Positions 24,268-35,177 of a DNA stretch of 64,000 nucleotides are shown in pieces (position 1 is the first letter of the stretch; each line of letters starts with the position of its first letter). Below the pieces are notes generated by a model. That model did no database searches. It was not told the origin of the DNA and saw nothing but the letters and a program-made list of their open reading frames with translations. The translations under genes and the position numbers were made by a program. This DNA comes from Amylostereum areolatum (Eukaryota > Basidiomycota > Agaricomycetes > Russulales > Stereaceae), in the NCBI GenBank assembly GCA_012932865.1, contig SAXG01000077.1, forward strand, positions 124,001 to 188,000, in the 5' to 3' direction.

Positions 24268-25365
24268 ATGTCCACCTTCTGCCTTCCACTCAACACACAA
24301 ACTCCTGTCCCCCTCATAATGCCTCCTCCATCCATATTCTACGCCGATGCCGTGCTCTTCGACATGGTGAGCGTCTTCTGCAACTACCTTATTCTTTGGT
24401 CATTCCCACTCATATTCTTCATTCAGGACGGCACCTTGACAGACTCGATCGCCGCGGTCGAAGCCGCCTGGGGCAAGGTCGCGCAGGACATCGGACAAGA
24501 CCCCGCGCACGTCATCGCCGCCACCCACGGCCGTCGCGCGATCGACAACCTCGCGCACTTCAAACCGCATCTCCGCGCGCACGAGATCGAGGACGCCGTC
24601 GACGCGTTCGAGCGTACCATCCTGTTCTACGCAGACGCACACCGGCGCGCACAGTCCTTCTCCGGTGCCTCCTCTGTCTCAAGCACCCCATACGAGTCCT
24701 CAAGTTCGGGGGGCGAGGAGAGCGACACCCCCGCGTCGTCCGTGGGCTCGTTCTCAGCTGCGGAGCGTCCATCCTTCGCGACGCGGCTCAGCCAGGCCCT
24801 CCTCAACGACGCCCTCGCGGGTTCGGCCGTGGTCGACGACGCCTGCGACGACTGTGGGATCGCGGCGTCGGCCTCGTACGAGGACGTGTTCAAGGACGCG
24901 TGGCAGATCAAGGCCGCGAGCACAGACCGGGCGGTGCGCATCCTGCCCGGGGTCAAGAGGATGATCGACTCTCTTCCTGTGGGCCGGTACGCGGTCGCTA
25001 CCTCCGGCGCGAAGACCTATGCCCATGGCTGCATGAACCGCGTGGGCATCATCCCCCCGCCCGTGACGATCACCGCGGACGACCGCCGTCTCAAGCAGGG
25101 GAAGCCCGCTCCAGACCCGTTCCTCCTCGCCGCGGAGTGCTTGGGCGTCGACGCGCGCAAGTGCGTGGTCTTCGAGGACTCGCCGTCGGGCATCCGGTCG
25201 GGCGTGGCCGCGGGCGCGATTGTGGTGGCGGTGTGCACGAGTCATTCGAGGGAGAAGATCGAAGGGTGCGGGGCCCATTATCTGGTGGAAAATATGGAGA
25301 AGGTGCGGTGCGAAGTGGTCGAAAGGGGCGGGAGGGAATGTTTGAAGTTCACGGTGGAGGCGTAA
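24268..25365 (+). CDS. Glycerol-1-phosphatase-like HAD-superfamily hydrolase
   Basis: The protein resembles yeast GPP/RHR2-type phosphatases that release glycerol from glycerol phosphate. Exons 24268-24366 and 24427-25365 give 345 residues. The start could instead be the in-frame ATG at 24319 (MPPPSIFYADAVLFDM). The intron splits the HAD nucleophile motif: LFDM, then DGTLTDS. Motif II is seen in YAVATSGAKTYAHGCMNRVG, the conserved Lys in QGKPAPDPFLLAAECLGV, and motif III in CVVFEDSPSGIRSGVAAGA. Between the cap region (ATHGRRAIDNLAHFKP) and the core lies an unusual, roughly 90-residue insertion rich in Ser, Gly and acidic residues (residues ~130-215), making the protein about 100 residues longer than yeast GPP. 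Substrate is inferred from family only; a sugar phosphate is also possible. Confidence 0.82.
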   Translation: MSTFCLPLNTQTPVPLIMPPPSIFYADAVLFDMVSVFCNYLILWSFPLIFFIQDGTLTDSIAAVEAAWGKVAQDIGQDPAHVIAATHGRRAIDNLAHFKPHLRAHEIEDAVDAFERTILFYADAHRRAQSFSGASSVSSTPYESSSSGGEESDTPASSVGSFSAAERPSFATRLSQALLNDALAGSAVVDDACDDCGIAASASYEDVFKDAWQIKAASTDRAVRILPGVKRMIDSLPVGRYAVATSGAKTYAHGCMNRVGIIPPPVTITADDRRLKQGKPAPDPFLLAAECLGVDARKCVVFEDSPSGIRSGVAAGAIVVAVCTSHSREKIEGCGAHYLVENMEKVRCEVVERGGRECLKFTVEA

Positions 25366-25525
25366 ATGCGGCGAAAAAAGACATATACGATAACGATACA
25401 GTAGTGGGGCGGGGTAGTATTGTAAGGCGGTCGTAAAGTAGTCATCTACATAAAAACATCGACGAAAAATACATACAGACATTACGTTTAGGCATAACTT
25501 GAATCATAACCGGTCCAGTCGGTTA

Positions 25526-27145
25526 TCAGATGTCCTCCTCCTTGATCATCTGCATGTCATTGACCTCAGACTCCTGGATATCCTCTGGAGGATTCCCCCC
25601 AGCCTCCTCTTTGATCTGCCCCGCCTCCCTCGGTCGCACCTTTTCGACTAACCAGCCACGGACCCCCCCGAACCTGAGTCCCTTCTTGCGCAACAGGCCA
25701 GGAAATTCAGGACTGTACCACAACTTGGGCAAGCAGGACTCGTAATGGCGCTGCACATTCCACGCCTCGATGCGCGCCATATGGAACCCGCAAAGCCGGC
25801 ACGCGCACCGCGTCGCGCGCTCGTGCGTTGACACGATGTGCTTCCGCAGACTGTCCGCGCGAACCTGCTTCCCGCACCCGCCCCAGCAGCAACGGACGCG
25901 GATGGCCGAGGCCGTACGCGCGCCGTGCGTCGTCCGCAGATGGTCGGTGAGCGTCGCGAACGGCACCCTGAGCCCGCAGGTCCCCCAATTACAGAGCACG
26001 TCCGTCGTGTTGCGCGCGGTGGAGACGACGAGGTGCTCCATGTAGCTCTCGACCTCGGTCTGGGTGAAGGCGGGGTGCGTCTTCATTGGCATCGGCCCCC
26101 GGAGGGCGGGTTGGATCGCGGCGAGCGAGGACTCGGCGGCGGCGAGGGAGGCTTGCCGATCGGCGAGGTGAGGAAAGCCTGAGGAGCGCGAGGGTTTGGT
26201 GCCCGTGGGGTGGACACTGCGTTCGATGATGATGGAAAGTTGTGGGGGCGATGTGGGTGGGAGCGCAGGCGGTGCGGCGGGCGGTGGGGTGCGGCGGTGG
26301 CGGTGGGGAAGTGGCAAGAGAAGCTTTCCGGGAAAAGATGACGCGTCGCGGTGGGTATGGTCAAAAGGGGGAGATGCAGGAGCACCGCAACGTCCGTACG
26401 GCGGCGGCGGTCTCGCGGTCGTTGGCGGGTGCGACGCGTACACATGACCGTCGGGCGCGTCATGGTGGCGATGGCGATGCGGCGAGGAGCTGTACGTCGG
26501 TGACGGTGCCAGAGAAGCACGTCGTGGGCGGTGACCGGATGCATCATAATGGAAGTGCGGGGGCGATGCAAGGCCCGCGCTGAGGGAGCGCGCCGACGGT
26601 CGGCCTGTCTTCAACGGGGAGTGGTTGTGCGGGAGTGGCGACGGCGCTCCGGTGCTCCATGAGCTACGCCGTGCAGAGGTAGAGGGTACGCGAGCATAAG
26701 GATGATAATGGCGGGATGTTGCATGCGGCGATGTGTGGCGGGATGAGGTGGGGGTGGAGACCGTACGCGACGGTGGCGGGGCAAGGCTTCCGCGACGTCG
26801 AGAAGGCAGTGGCGACAGAGTTCGGTATCGAGAGCGATAATCTCGCCTGTTACGCGTCGTACCGTCAGCAATGTGCAAGTATGATATGTGGCCCACCACT
26901 CACTTGGTCAATGGGGACAACGGAGAAGGAGTCGGAGTCAGAGGCGTATTCGGTGTGGCGGACGCGTCGAAGCTGCTTGTATCCGAGCTCCCTCGAACGA
27001 GCTCTTCTTCTTCTTCCTCGGCCTCGTCCGACGAGTACATCGCCGACTCTGGGCCCTCGTCGGACGAGATCTCGTAGTCGTCGTCGTCGTCGGCGAGGAG
27101 ACTGCGACGATGGTAGTACGGGACACCAAAACGTTCAGACATCAT
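25526..27145 (-). CDS. C2H2-type zinc-finger protein with disordered N-terminus
   Basis: Exons 27145-26904 and 26846-25526 (57-nt intron) give 520 residues. The start is the tandem ATG at 27145 (MMSERFGVPYYHRR); the frame upstream offers only GTG. The N-terminal 60 residues hold acidic runs (DDDDDY and EEEEEE). Residues 90-330 are rich in Pro, Ser, His and Arg and look disordered. Residues ~370-450 contain three finger-like units. The first is CNWGTCGLRVPFATLTDHL with RTTH. The second is CCWGGCGKQVRADSLRKHI with VSTH. The third is CRLCGF followed by a spaced His and Cys. The C-terminus is Glu-rich. Likely a nuclear regulator; targets are unknown. The intergenic distance to GEP4 (1.1 kb) is probably its promoter. 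Confidence 0.78.
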
Positions 27146-28235
27146 CGCGTCGCAGTCGCGCCGGGGGGCCACTTTAAACGTGGGCGTCGTTGAGGCAAAA
27201 GGCAAGGTGTGGCGAGTAGGTGAAAAAATAGGTACGGCATGGAGGGGGCTTATAGGGGTATACGGGCAGTGGCTGGGTCGCTTCTCGGCGGACACGAGTC
27301 AAGGGCATGCACATGTTTGGAACAATTAGGGCTGTGTGGCAATCCTGGGTCCGCCCCCCCTCTACGTCGTCCTCGTACAAGACAATGACCTCTTTTGTTT
27401 CGAAACTCGCCTCACGACGCGTCGAACAACTCGCTCGGTTTCCCGTATGCTCGATATGGGCGAACGCCGGTCTGTATCCTACACCAGAGCGAGAGAAAGA
27501 CGAAAGATCGGCCCGCGCGCGTGACGTATGCACCGGTCGCGTATAAGGCAACGATACAAGGTTCTGCTCTCTTCACTGCCATCGGGGAGACCCGTGGATG
27601 GAAGTCGAGAAGTTGTTGTGGCGACTTGAGTTACAGCATATAACTGGCTCGCCACGCGACGAGCACGTTGTGGGCTCGCTGCGCCGTCAAGCGCCCTGGA
27701 TGCGGCGGGGATCTCTGGCTGAGTGAGGTTACATGTACACCTGGCCTGGCAGCCTGCAGACCTGTATGAGGCACGGTTGACAGTCGGTGGAGAACAACCG
27801 CCTGTATCAGGCTCTCCAACGCGCCGGAAAGCATCCGAGTGGTCTTCAGACTCCAGGGACCTGGGGACACCAGTGGCCACTCGGAGCGGATACCGCCACT
27901 TCGGCGTCAACCGTTTGTCAATATGTCAGGTATCTGAGTAGATGACTTTCCCTTGGGACCGCACCAAAGTACGTTAGGTTGAAGGACCACATGCAACACT
28001 GTTACCCGCGAGATTGTGTGGATTGAGTGAACATAATTGTAGCTTTCCACGGAGGACGGGGACTTGGGGGAACCTTTTGGGGAAACATTCAAGGAGGTGA
28101 AGTAGTGATAACGTCAATGTACACGGCTGTCGCCGCACATCTCAACAGGAGCATATTATATACCTGTATTTCATGTCAGCATCGACACAGAAAAGAGGAC
28201 GAGGACAGCACATACCGAACAAATGAACCATGCCA
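27146..28235. other. Intergenic, ~1.1 kb
   Basis: No gene was recognised; a 143-codon minus-strand frame lacks an ATG start. It is read as the promoter of the minus-strand zinc-finger gene plus the GEP4 3' UTR. Confidence 0.45.
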
Positions 28236-29319
28236 TCATGACTTTGACCCGCCAAAGCCCACCCTTCTCGCCATCCACTGCACCCCATGCCATATCCACA
28301 CACTCCTCCCTGGCTCTTTCCTCGGCTCCTCCACCACTGGCGGTGGCTTGACGAACCTCTCTTCCGTTGCAAACCTTCGTTCTTGTACTATAGGCACAAA
28401 CCGTTCCACAACGTCCACCAAGGCACGCTCGACCCTCCGCATCAACATGCTCTCTTTTTTCCACACCCCGGTCGTCCAGACAGACAGGGGACCCGGCCCT
28501 GATCCCGCCCAGTCCCTCGCTGCTTTCTCGTCTGTGAGTGGGTGATATTGTTGGAATCGTACTCGGTCAGCGACGCGGGCGAGGAACGAAGAGGGGTGTC
28601 CAAGCCTATGCGCAAGTACAACGTCCGTGAAAATACGGTCCCCGACCACGACGAGCTCGTACGGCGCGAGCGGAGTTGCAAGAGATGCGAAGTAGGCGCG
28701 GACCGCGCTCGCCGCGGTGTAGGACGGTTTGAGAGAGCGGTGGCGAAGTACGGGAGTGCGAAGGTGGTGTGTGACTGATTCCACCTGGGACAAGAAAAGG
28801 GTGTGTTAGGTTAAGATGACAGTATGGGAGCCTGGAGGATGCGATGCGAACCTGGAAATTGCCCGGATCGAGAGAGGTACCAGCGGAGTTGCTCACAATA
28901 AGAACATTGGAAGGTCCAAATGTGGACAGGCAGTCGTCCCAAGCATCCTGGGAACAGCTCGCTATTCATTTCGCGGTACGTCGAAGCCTGGATGAAGACA
29001 TACCTTGAGCTCTGGTACAAGGATGTCGTCGTGAGGGATAGTCTACAGGATGATCAAGCAATTGAGTAATTTGAGAACGTGTGGAGTACTGTAGAATACG
29101 TACCAGGCAGTTATCTTTATCGAACACGGCTCCTTTGTATCCTGCTCGGCGCAGCGCGGCAAAGTCAAGCTGGCGGATGTCTTTCTACTACTCGTCAGCA
29201 CGATCACCGAGCCTTGTGCAAAAAGCAGCTTCACCTGCTACAGAGATGTGTGGGACTAGGATGCGAGGGTTGAAGAGCGCGTAAAGGGGGACCAAAGTCC
29301 CCGGGAGGTTGAAGGGCAT
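28236..29319 (-). CDS. GEP4: Mitochondrial phosphatidylglycerophosphatase GEP4
   Basis: This HAD-type phosphatase converts phosphatidylglycerophosphate to phosphatidylglycerol in the cardiolipin pathway of the mitochondrial inner membrane. Five exons fit exactly: 29319-29242, 29184-29104, 29042-29004, 28947-28852 and 28784-28236, 280 residues in all. The start MPFNLPGTLVPLYALFNPRI is typical. DIRQLDFAALRRAGYKG precedes the nucleophile motif VFDKDNCLT (DxDxT form), split by intron 2. Motif II is NVLIVSNSAGTS, and motif III is ELVVVGDRIFTDVVLAHRLG. The C-terminal region (VWKKESMLMRRVERALVDVV) is also family-like. The gene shares a short divergent promoter with the WD40 gene at 29528. Confidence 0.9.
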
Positions 29320-29527
29320 GATGGCCGTATGAGCAGAGCGAACGCCGGCGCGTCGCCGCTCGCGTCGAGTCGTCGACCAGTCGCGCGTGTTTCCCACGCG
29401 CGAAATACATATTTTCTCATTGCTCAAAGCTCTCCTGTACCTTCCAACATTTGCGCCATCTATATAGGATATATCTCAGCCAACTTTCGACGGCAATTTT
29501 GGTCAACGGGGATCTAAAGATTACACC
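29320..29527. promoter_or_regulatory. Divergent promoter between GEP4 and the WD40 gene
   Basis: Only 208 bp separate the two start codons. A TATA-like run (CTATATAGGATATATC) lies at about 29460-29475, placed for the plus-strand gene. Confidence 0.45.
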
Positions 29528-32504
29528 ATGTCGGACGTCCGAACCCCCTCCGAGTCGGCGGCCACTGCGCCAGTGACTTCAGATGCTGCACAATACATAT
29601 GGACGCCCCCAGCCTACGATACCTCTAAAGCACCACAGCAGGCCCACAGATCTGCTCTTCTCCCGGACCATACGTTTTCTCAAAATTTTGCGCGATCAGC
29701 CAAATGGTACGGATGTCTCGAACTACGAGCTCATGCGGTTTCACCAACAGGTTATGGGCTCCAGGGCTCCCGATGGATCCGTCGCGCTTGCGCACTGTGA
29801 AAACAGGAGCCTCCAGTATCTGGATTTGTGAGCTCGATGCTTTGTCCGTGGAAAGTTGAAACTCACCGATGAAAATGCAGGCCGCAAGAGCTGTTGCAGC
29901 TGACTTTGTCGCAAGCGGGCAAGTGGTTTGGCTTTCAGTCTCAATGTATGCGCGCTAATGAGCGTGTCTGTAAATTAGCGTATCCCAGCCTCTCAAAGAA
30001 TATCTTTCCCCAGGCCGCCTCCATTGTCGACTTCGCTTGGTTTCCCCGCGCGACCATCCATGATCCAGCATCGTTCTGCTTCGTGTCGTCCGTGCGCGAA
30101 GCCCCGGTGCAGTTACACGACGCCTCCGATGGAAGGGTACACCACCAGGCGATCCCTCAGCTTCATTCCGATATCACGCCCCTGAGTTTGAAGTTGGTGT
30201 GCCGATGGATGGAATCCAAAAATGTCAAGCGGATATCACGCTCAACGAATTCCCTTGGGCCCGAAGCTGAGGTTCTTTGGATTCAATCCAATAATCTTAC
30301 TAAGCTCATCAAGAATCGCTCGGCGGGTTGCTGGCTTAAATCGTGCTTATCGCGATCTTATCCTGATGTAGAAGGAAGAAAATCATGATATTTTCATTTG
30401 ATAACTACAGAGTATATGGGGGCTGCTACGGGATATATGGAGAGGGATGACAGGTGAGAGAGGGTTACCTGGGATGCCAACAAAGCAGGTGGACCAGACG
30501 GAGACCGAGATAAGACCAGGGAACCCAGTGAGCCAGGGGACAGAGAGCCAGGACCAGAGAGGAGCGCGAGCGGGACCAAGATCGCGAGCGAGGACCAAGA
30601 CCGCAAGCAAAAATCGAGAGACCGAGAGTAAAGTTCAAGACCACGAGCAAAGTTCAAGACCAGGAGTAAAGTTCAAGGCCGCGAGCGAAGGTGAGGACGA
30701 CTGCCAGCGACAACAAGAGGGGCGCCGGAGCATGTGCAAATCCTGAATGCTGTCGTGAGGGCAGGTGGGCGGTAAGTGAATAGAACACGCACCATGGTCC
30801 AGACTCTGGATGATGCCCACATGAGAGTGTCGAAGGGAGAGTCCATACCCAACCCTTCGTACATCCACGGAAACCCTGACGCGCCGTCCAAATCTCGGTA
30901 CGTCGGAGTCGCCCATTACAGATGAGGGGTTATGGCCAGGTGAAGGACGGGGAGAAGAGAAGGACGTGGTGAGAGGAAACAAGGAGTCGAGGATGACTTG
31001 GCGCGACGACGAAAATGAATACTGCTTACATAACCCGCGCTCGTCGCCGTCCATCGAGGACTCTGTGGGGATTGAAACTGAGAGGACAACCTGTACTCAC
31101 GCTGACTTGGGCGCGAAGCCGACTTTCTCGCAACGGATAATCGGAATGGCGCCGAGATTGAGGGGGTTGGATTGAAGCTGACACGATGCTAGCGTGAACC
31201 CTTGGTCACGCCATCAGACTCATCCGAATGGCCCCGCATAGAGTCATGCTGAGGCAACTGCTGGTGGTGTACATAACTCTGTGGTTTTTTACAGCGCGTG
31301 TAATGGGCGCTGATGGGTTGTTATACAGTTACGTGCGTCATACAAGATTGTGGACCATCGGGAGCGGCAGATCGCCCCGCATAGCCTTGCCTTTAACAGT
31401 TCCGCCGACAAGTGAGTTTGGGCGTGCAGGCGGTATCTTGCCCTAATAAGCGCAATAGGTTGTACTGTGGGTTCGAGGACGCTATAGAGGTGTTCGACTT
31501 GAATGCGCCTGGCGAGGGCACCCGTCTAGCCACGACCCCGTCCCGCAAAAGCCGGGATGGTCTCAAAGGTACGTCATATGTTTCACACATGTCTCAGAGA
31601 CGTTGCGGCGGCAGCTGAGATCTCACCAGGGATCATTTCTGCTCTGGCGTTTTGTCCGTCGTACGATCCTTCATACAGCGTGTATGCAGCGGGATCGTTG
31701 TCCCCTTCTTCCTCCTCCTCGTCGAACATCGTCTTGTATGGCGAGGATACGGGCGAGAAAGCGATGGGTTGGATCGGGCAGGTGCGAGCGAGCGTCATGC
31801 AGGTACGGAGGCGACATCGCACGCGCTCTTCAGACCTTAACTGATCTAGCTGACATAGCTCGCGTTCAATCCTGTCAAACCGCATGTGCTGTACTCCTCA
31901 TTCCGGAGGCACGATATGATATACGCGTGGGATCTGAGGGGCGATACGTCTGTGCCTGTGCATCTGCTGCAGCGGCGGGGTGGCGGGAGGATGGAGACCA
32001 ACCAGAAGATCAAGTTCGACGTCGACATCGGCGGGAAATGGCTGGGGGTCGGGGACGAGGTGAGTGGCGCTCAAGCGCTAAGTTGAGGAGACTGATATCG
32101 TCGTAAAGTCTGGCAACGTCCATATGTTCGACGTCGACGAGCCGACGCCCGAAGAGGAAGCGCAGGGGACGCCAGTGATAAGGCCAACTTTGAGCTACCG
32201 TGCCCATGACGGTAATCGTTTCGGAACAGAGATGGCTTGTGGCGGGTTCTGACGCTTGCTTGCTTCCGTAGATGCTGTGGGCTCGGTGGCCTTTCACCCC
32301 CTAAAACCGCTGATTTTGTCGGTGTCAGGGTCCCGCCATTTCGACACCGAGGATGTATCACGCCAAGCAGACAGCTCAGGTTCCAGCGACGAGGATGACG
32401 CGCAAGATGCGGGAGTCCGGGCTGTGAAGAGACATCGCTATCGCCCCCAACCGTCGATCCGCGACAGTTCCGTGAAGCTATGGGAGTTCGGGGGCCGTCC
32501 ATAG
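29528..32504 (+). CDS. WRAP53/TCAB1-like WD40 protein
   Basis: The protein is homologous to animal WRAP53/TCAB1 (telomerase and small Cajal-body RNA biogenesis) and to yeast Swt21. The first exon starts MSDVRTPSESAATAPVTSDA. Following exons give PDGSVALAHCENRSLQYLDL, then ASIVDFAWFPRATIHDPASF and LHDASDGR. After an intron of 1,192 nt (30137-31328) the frame resumes as LRASYKIVDHRERQIAPHSL, a joint typical of this family. Later exons contain KLYCGFEDAIEVFDL, SYDPSYSVYAAGSL, MIYAWDLRGD, SGNVHMFDVDEPTPEEEAQ and VGSVAFHPLKPLILSVSGSR, with the last blade SSVKLWEFGG before TAG at 32504. About nine exons are seen; all other introns are short. The function in fungi is inferred from family only. Confidence 0.82.
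30440..30730. repeat. Purine-rich minisatellite inside the WD40 gene intron
   Basis: Three adjacent 19-bp units (30626-30644, 30645-30663, 30664-30682) follow GAGYAAAGTTCAAGRCCRS. They are embedded in a more degenerate, strongly purine-rich stretch of GACCA/GCGAG motifs starting near 30480. It lies within the unusually long intron 30137-31328. Confidence 0.7.
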
Positions 32505-32875
32505 ATTCTGCCTTGTTCGTACGGTGCAGACCCCTTTTTATATGATCCGGCTACGGAGTTTGGGCCACTTGAATAGGTGAACATAGGTGAACCCTAGAAC
32601 GTGTTATCTGGGAGGCTTGTCAGGACAACGTATTCTGGGCTTCCGCCTTCCCTATCCCGAGGAGCCGGGCTGTATCGCTTGTGTTTCTGATCCACGCCGT
32701 ACTTTACATACAGGCAGAAAGCGCTGATATTCCCGAAAGAGTTGTCGCGGGGCAGGTAGTAGAGAGAAGATCGGCCGCGCCACTGAAGGAGCGGAAAACA
32801 AAGACAAACACGGGGGCTTATCACGGCGCGGTGCGTCGGAGGACCGGGCCAGCGACCTTCGTCTCAACCACAACC
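32505..32875. other. Intergenic, subtilisin promoter region
   Basis: About 370 bp containing the 3' UTR of the WD40 gene and the upstream region of the protease gene. No other gene was seen. Confidence 0.4.
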
Positions 32876-34434
32876 ATGTCGCCCATCGTAACAACATCTC
32901 TCTTCGCCTTGTCGCTGGCGGCGGCAACGGTGGCCACCCCGCTCTCTACCAACTCAAACTACCTCCCCAGGCAGGGTACTCCTTTCACTTTGGCCCCCAT
33001 ACACGTCGCAGAGCATGAAGCCCCTCACGGTCTCATCAACAACTCATACATCGTTATGATGAGGAAGGACGTGCCGCAGGCGGCCCTCGACAACCACTAC
33101 AACTTCCTCCAAGCCGCACACGCCGAGGACCCGTTGTTGGACGACAACAGCGGCTTGCGCCATGTATACGATGGCCACGTAAGGGGTTACGCAGGGCGCT
33201 TCACCGACGGAGTTCTCCAACGCATCCGTGCCATGCCTGAAGTGGAATACGTCGAGCGCGACCAGATCGTGAAGACTCAGGCGGTGCAGAAGTCGGCTCC
33301 TTGGGTATGTCCGCAGCTATGTCGTGTGACTCCTGACTCATCTATGGCGTCGTATAGGGTCTTGCCCGCGTCAGCCATCGTCCCAAGCTGACGTTTGGTA
33401 CCTTCACCAAGTACGAATACGACCCCGCTGGCGGCGAGGGCGTTGACGTCTATGTCATTGACACCGGTATCAACACCAACCACAGGGAGTTCCAGGGCCG
33501 CGCGGCCTGGGGAAAGACCGTTCCGAAGAACGACGTCGACGAGGACAACAACGGGCACGGAACTCATTGCGCGGGTACCATCGCGTCGGCCAAATACGGT
33601 GTTGCCAAGGCCGCCAATGTCATTGCAGTGAAGGTCCTCGGCTCCAATGGCAGTGGTAGCATGTCCGACGTCGTTGACGGTGTCATCTTCGCCGCTGACT
33701 CCGCGCAGGCCAAGGCCAGGGCCGCTGCTGCTGAGGTCAAGGCCACCGGCTCTACCAAACACAAGGGATCTGTCGCCAACATGAGTCTCGGTGGTGGCAA
33801 GTCCCGCGCCCTTGACGATGCCGTCAACGGTGCCGTCGACACTGGCCTTCATTTCGCCGTCGCCGCTGGCAATGACAATCGCGACGCGTGCTCGTACTCC
33901 CCAGCCGCTGCAGAGAAAGCCGTCACCGTTGGCGCGTCCACCCTCGGTGACGAGCGCGCGTACTTCTCCAACTTCGGCCCCTGTGTCGATGTGTTCGCGC
34001 CCGGTCTCAACATCCTTTCCACCTGGATCGGATCGGAGAACGCTATCAACACCATCTCCGGTACTTCCATGGCTTCCCCTCACACCGCCGGCATGCTCGC
34101 GTACCTCCTCTCCCTTTACCCCTCCAAGTCCTTCAACCCGTCGCTTGACACCATCGTTCCTGACGAGATGAACGCCCAGCGCCCCTTCACCGGCTCTTTC
34201 ACCCGTCTCTACGAGACCGCATACAGCGTCATGCCCGTCTGGGCGTCAAGTTTCCTTCCCCCTCCAGCGCTCGTCCGCGCCGTCGCTGGCGATGAGGCGA
34301 ATGCGTACAGCCCGATCACTCCTGCGCAATTGAAGAAGGCGCTCATCGCCCTGTCGAGCAAGGGCCTTCTTTCGGAGATCCCGTCGGACACGGTTAACCT
34401 GTTGATCTTCAACAACTTCACGACCTCTGCATGA
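32876..34434 (+). CDS. Secreted subtilisin-like serine protease (S8, proteinase K/cerevisin type)
   Basis: Exons 32876-33304 and 33358-34434 encode 501 residues. A signal peptide (MSPIVTTSLFALSLAAATVA) is followed by an I9 propeptide of about 100 residues: YIVMMRKDVPQAALDNHYNF, GYAGRFTDGVLQRI and PEVEYVERDQIV. The mature domain starts near LARVSHRP. The catalytic triad is intact: Asp178 in VYVIDTGIN, His210 in NGHGTHCAGT and Ser380 in SGTSMASPHTAG. The oxyanion Asn is in AVAAGNDN. The region after the Ser motif is longer than in proteinase K and ends NLLIFNNFTTSA, as in vacuolar/secreted cerevisin-like enzymes of basidiomycetes. Likely secreted nutritional or vacuolar protease. Codon use is strongly C-ending, suggesting high expression. 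Confidence 0.93.
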
Positions 34435-35177
34435 GTGGTGGCGTAGACGATCACGACGATGGCGTGGTCCCCTTTGCATGATGTGTGCATTTTTGGATGG
34501 ACAGTCTTACATCCTTTACGACGCGTTCTTGTTCTCATGTACTTTTAATCTTGCCTGCCGCATATACATCGCAGATAACCCCAACAAGGGTGGGTGTGAC
34601 TGTATGGGTACCGACAAGCAAGTCTCTTGAGCGCGTTGATGGGTGAGACCGTTCATTGGTCCAGCAGGCAGAAATAGAAGTTACAGAAGATAGATGGATG
34701 GATAACTACCTAGAAGAGTTGACTGCGCATTGCACAACTGCCCCTTGTTCCATGTCGTCATCATCGCCTTCCCTGTGAGCCTCCAGAATGCTACTTACCA
34801 TGAGTCGGGACACGACAACGCGCAAAAGAACATCGACGGGCAAGCATATCGTGATGGGTCGCGAACCACGATATAAAGAATTGAGTATACGAATGGGACT
34901 CGGTAGGGCCGGTGCGGGCGACCTCGGGCGAAATTTTGTAGGTCCCTGTTGGGCACAACTTTAACTTAGAACGAACCACCACCATCGAGGCGTCCTCGAG
35001 GTACTGCGCAAGCCCGGCATAGTAATCCCTAGGCCCTGAGATCCTAGGATTTCGAACCTATATCAAGAGACCAAATCGCTGCTCTGCCGTCGCGCAACTC
35101 TACAGGTGCGCGGTCAGTCTCATTGCCGAGATCTAACCGCTCAGTCGTTCCTCCTCTACCTTAGGCTGGATACCGAT
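34435..35177. other. Intergenic; right half duplicated before the second helicase gene
   Basis: No gene was recognised. From about 34937 (TGTAGGTCCCTGTTGGGC) to about 35070 the sequence is clearly similar to 41768-41905, so the helicase duplication included upstream DNA. Confidence 0.6.

Noticed and set aside
35030..35105. tRNA-like sequence (TTCGAACC...) upstream of helicase copy 1
   Set aside because: No acceptor, D or anticodon stems could be paired, and the block is part of the duplicated promoter region.
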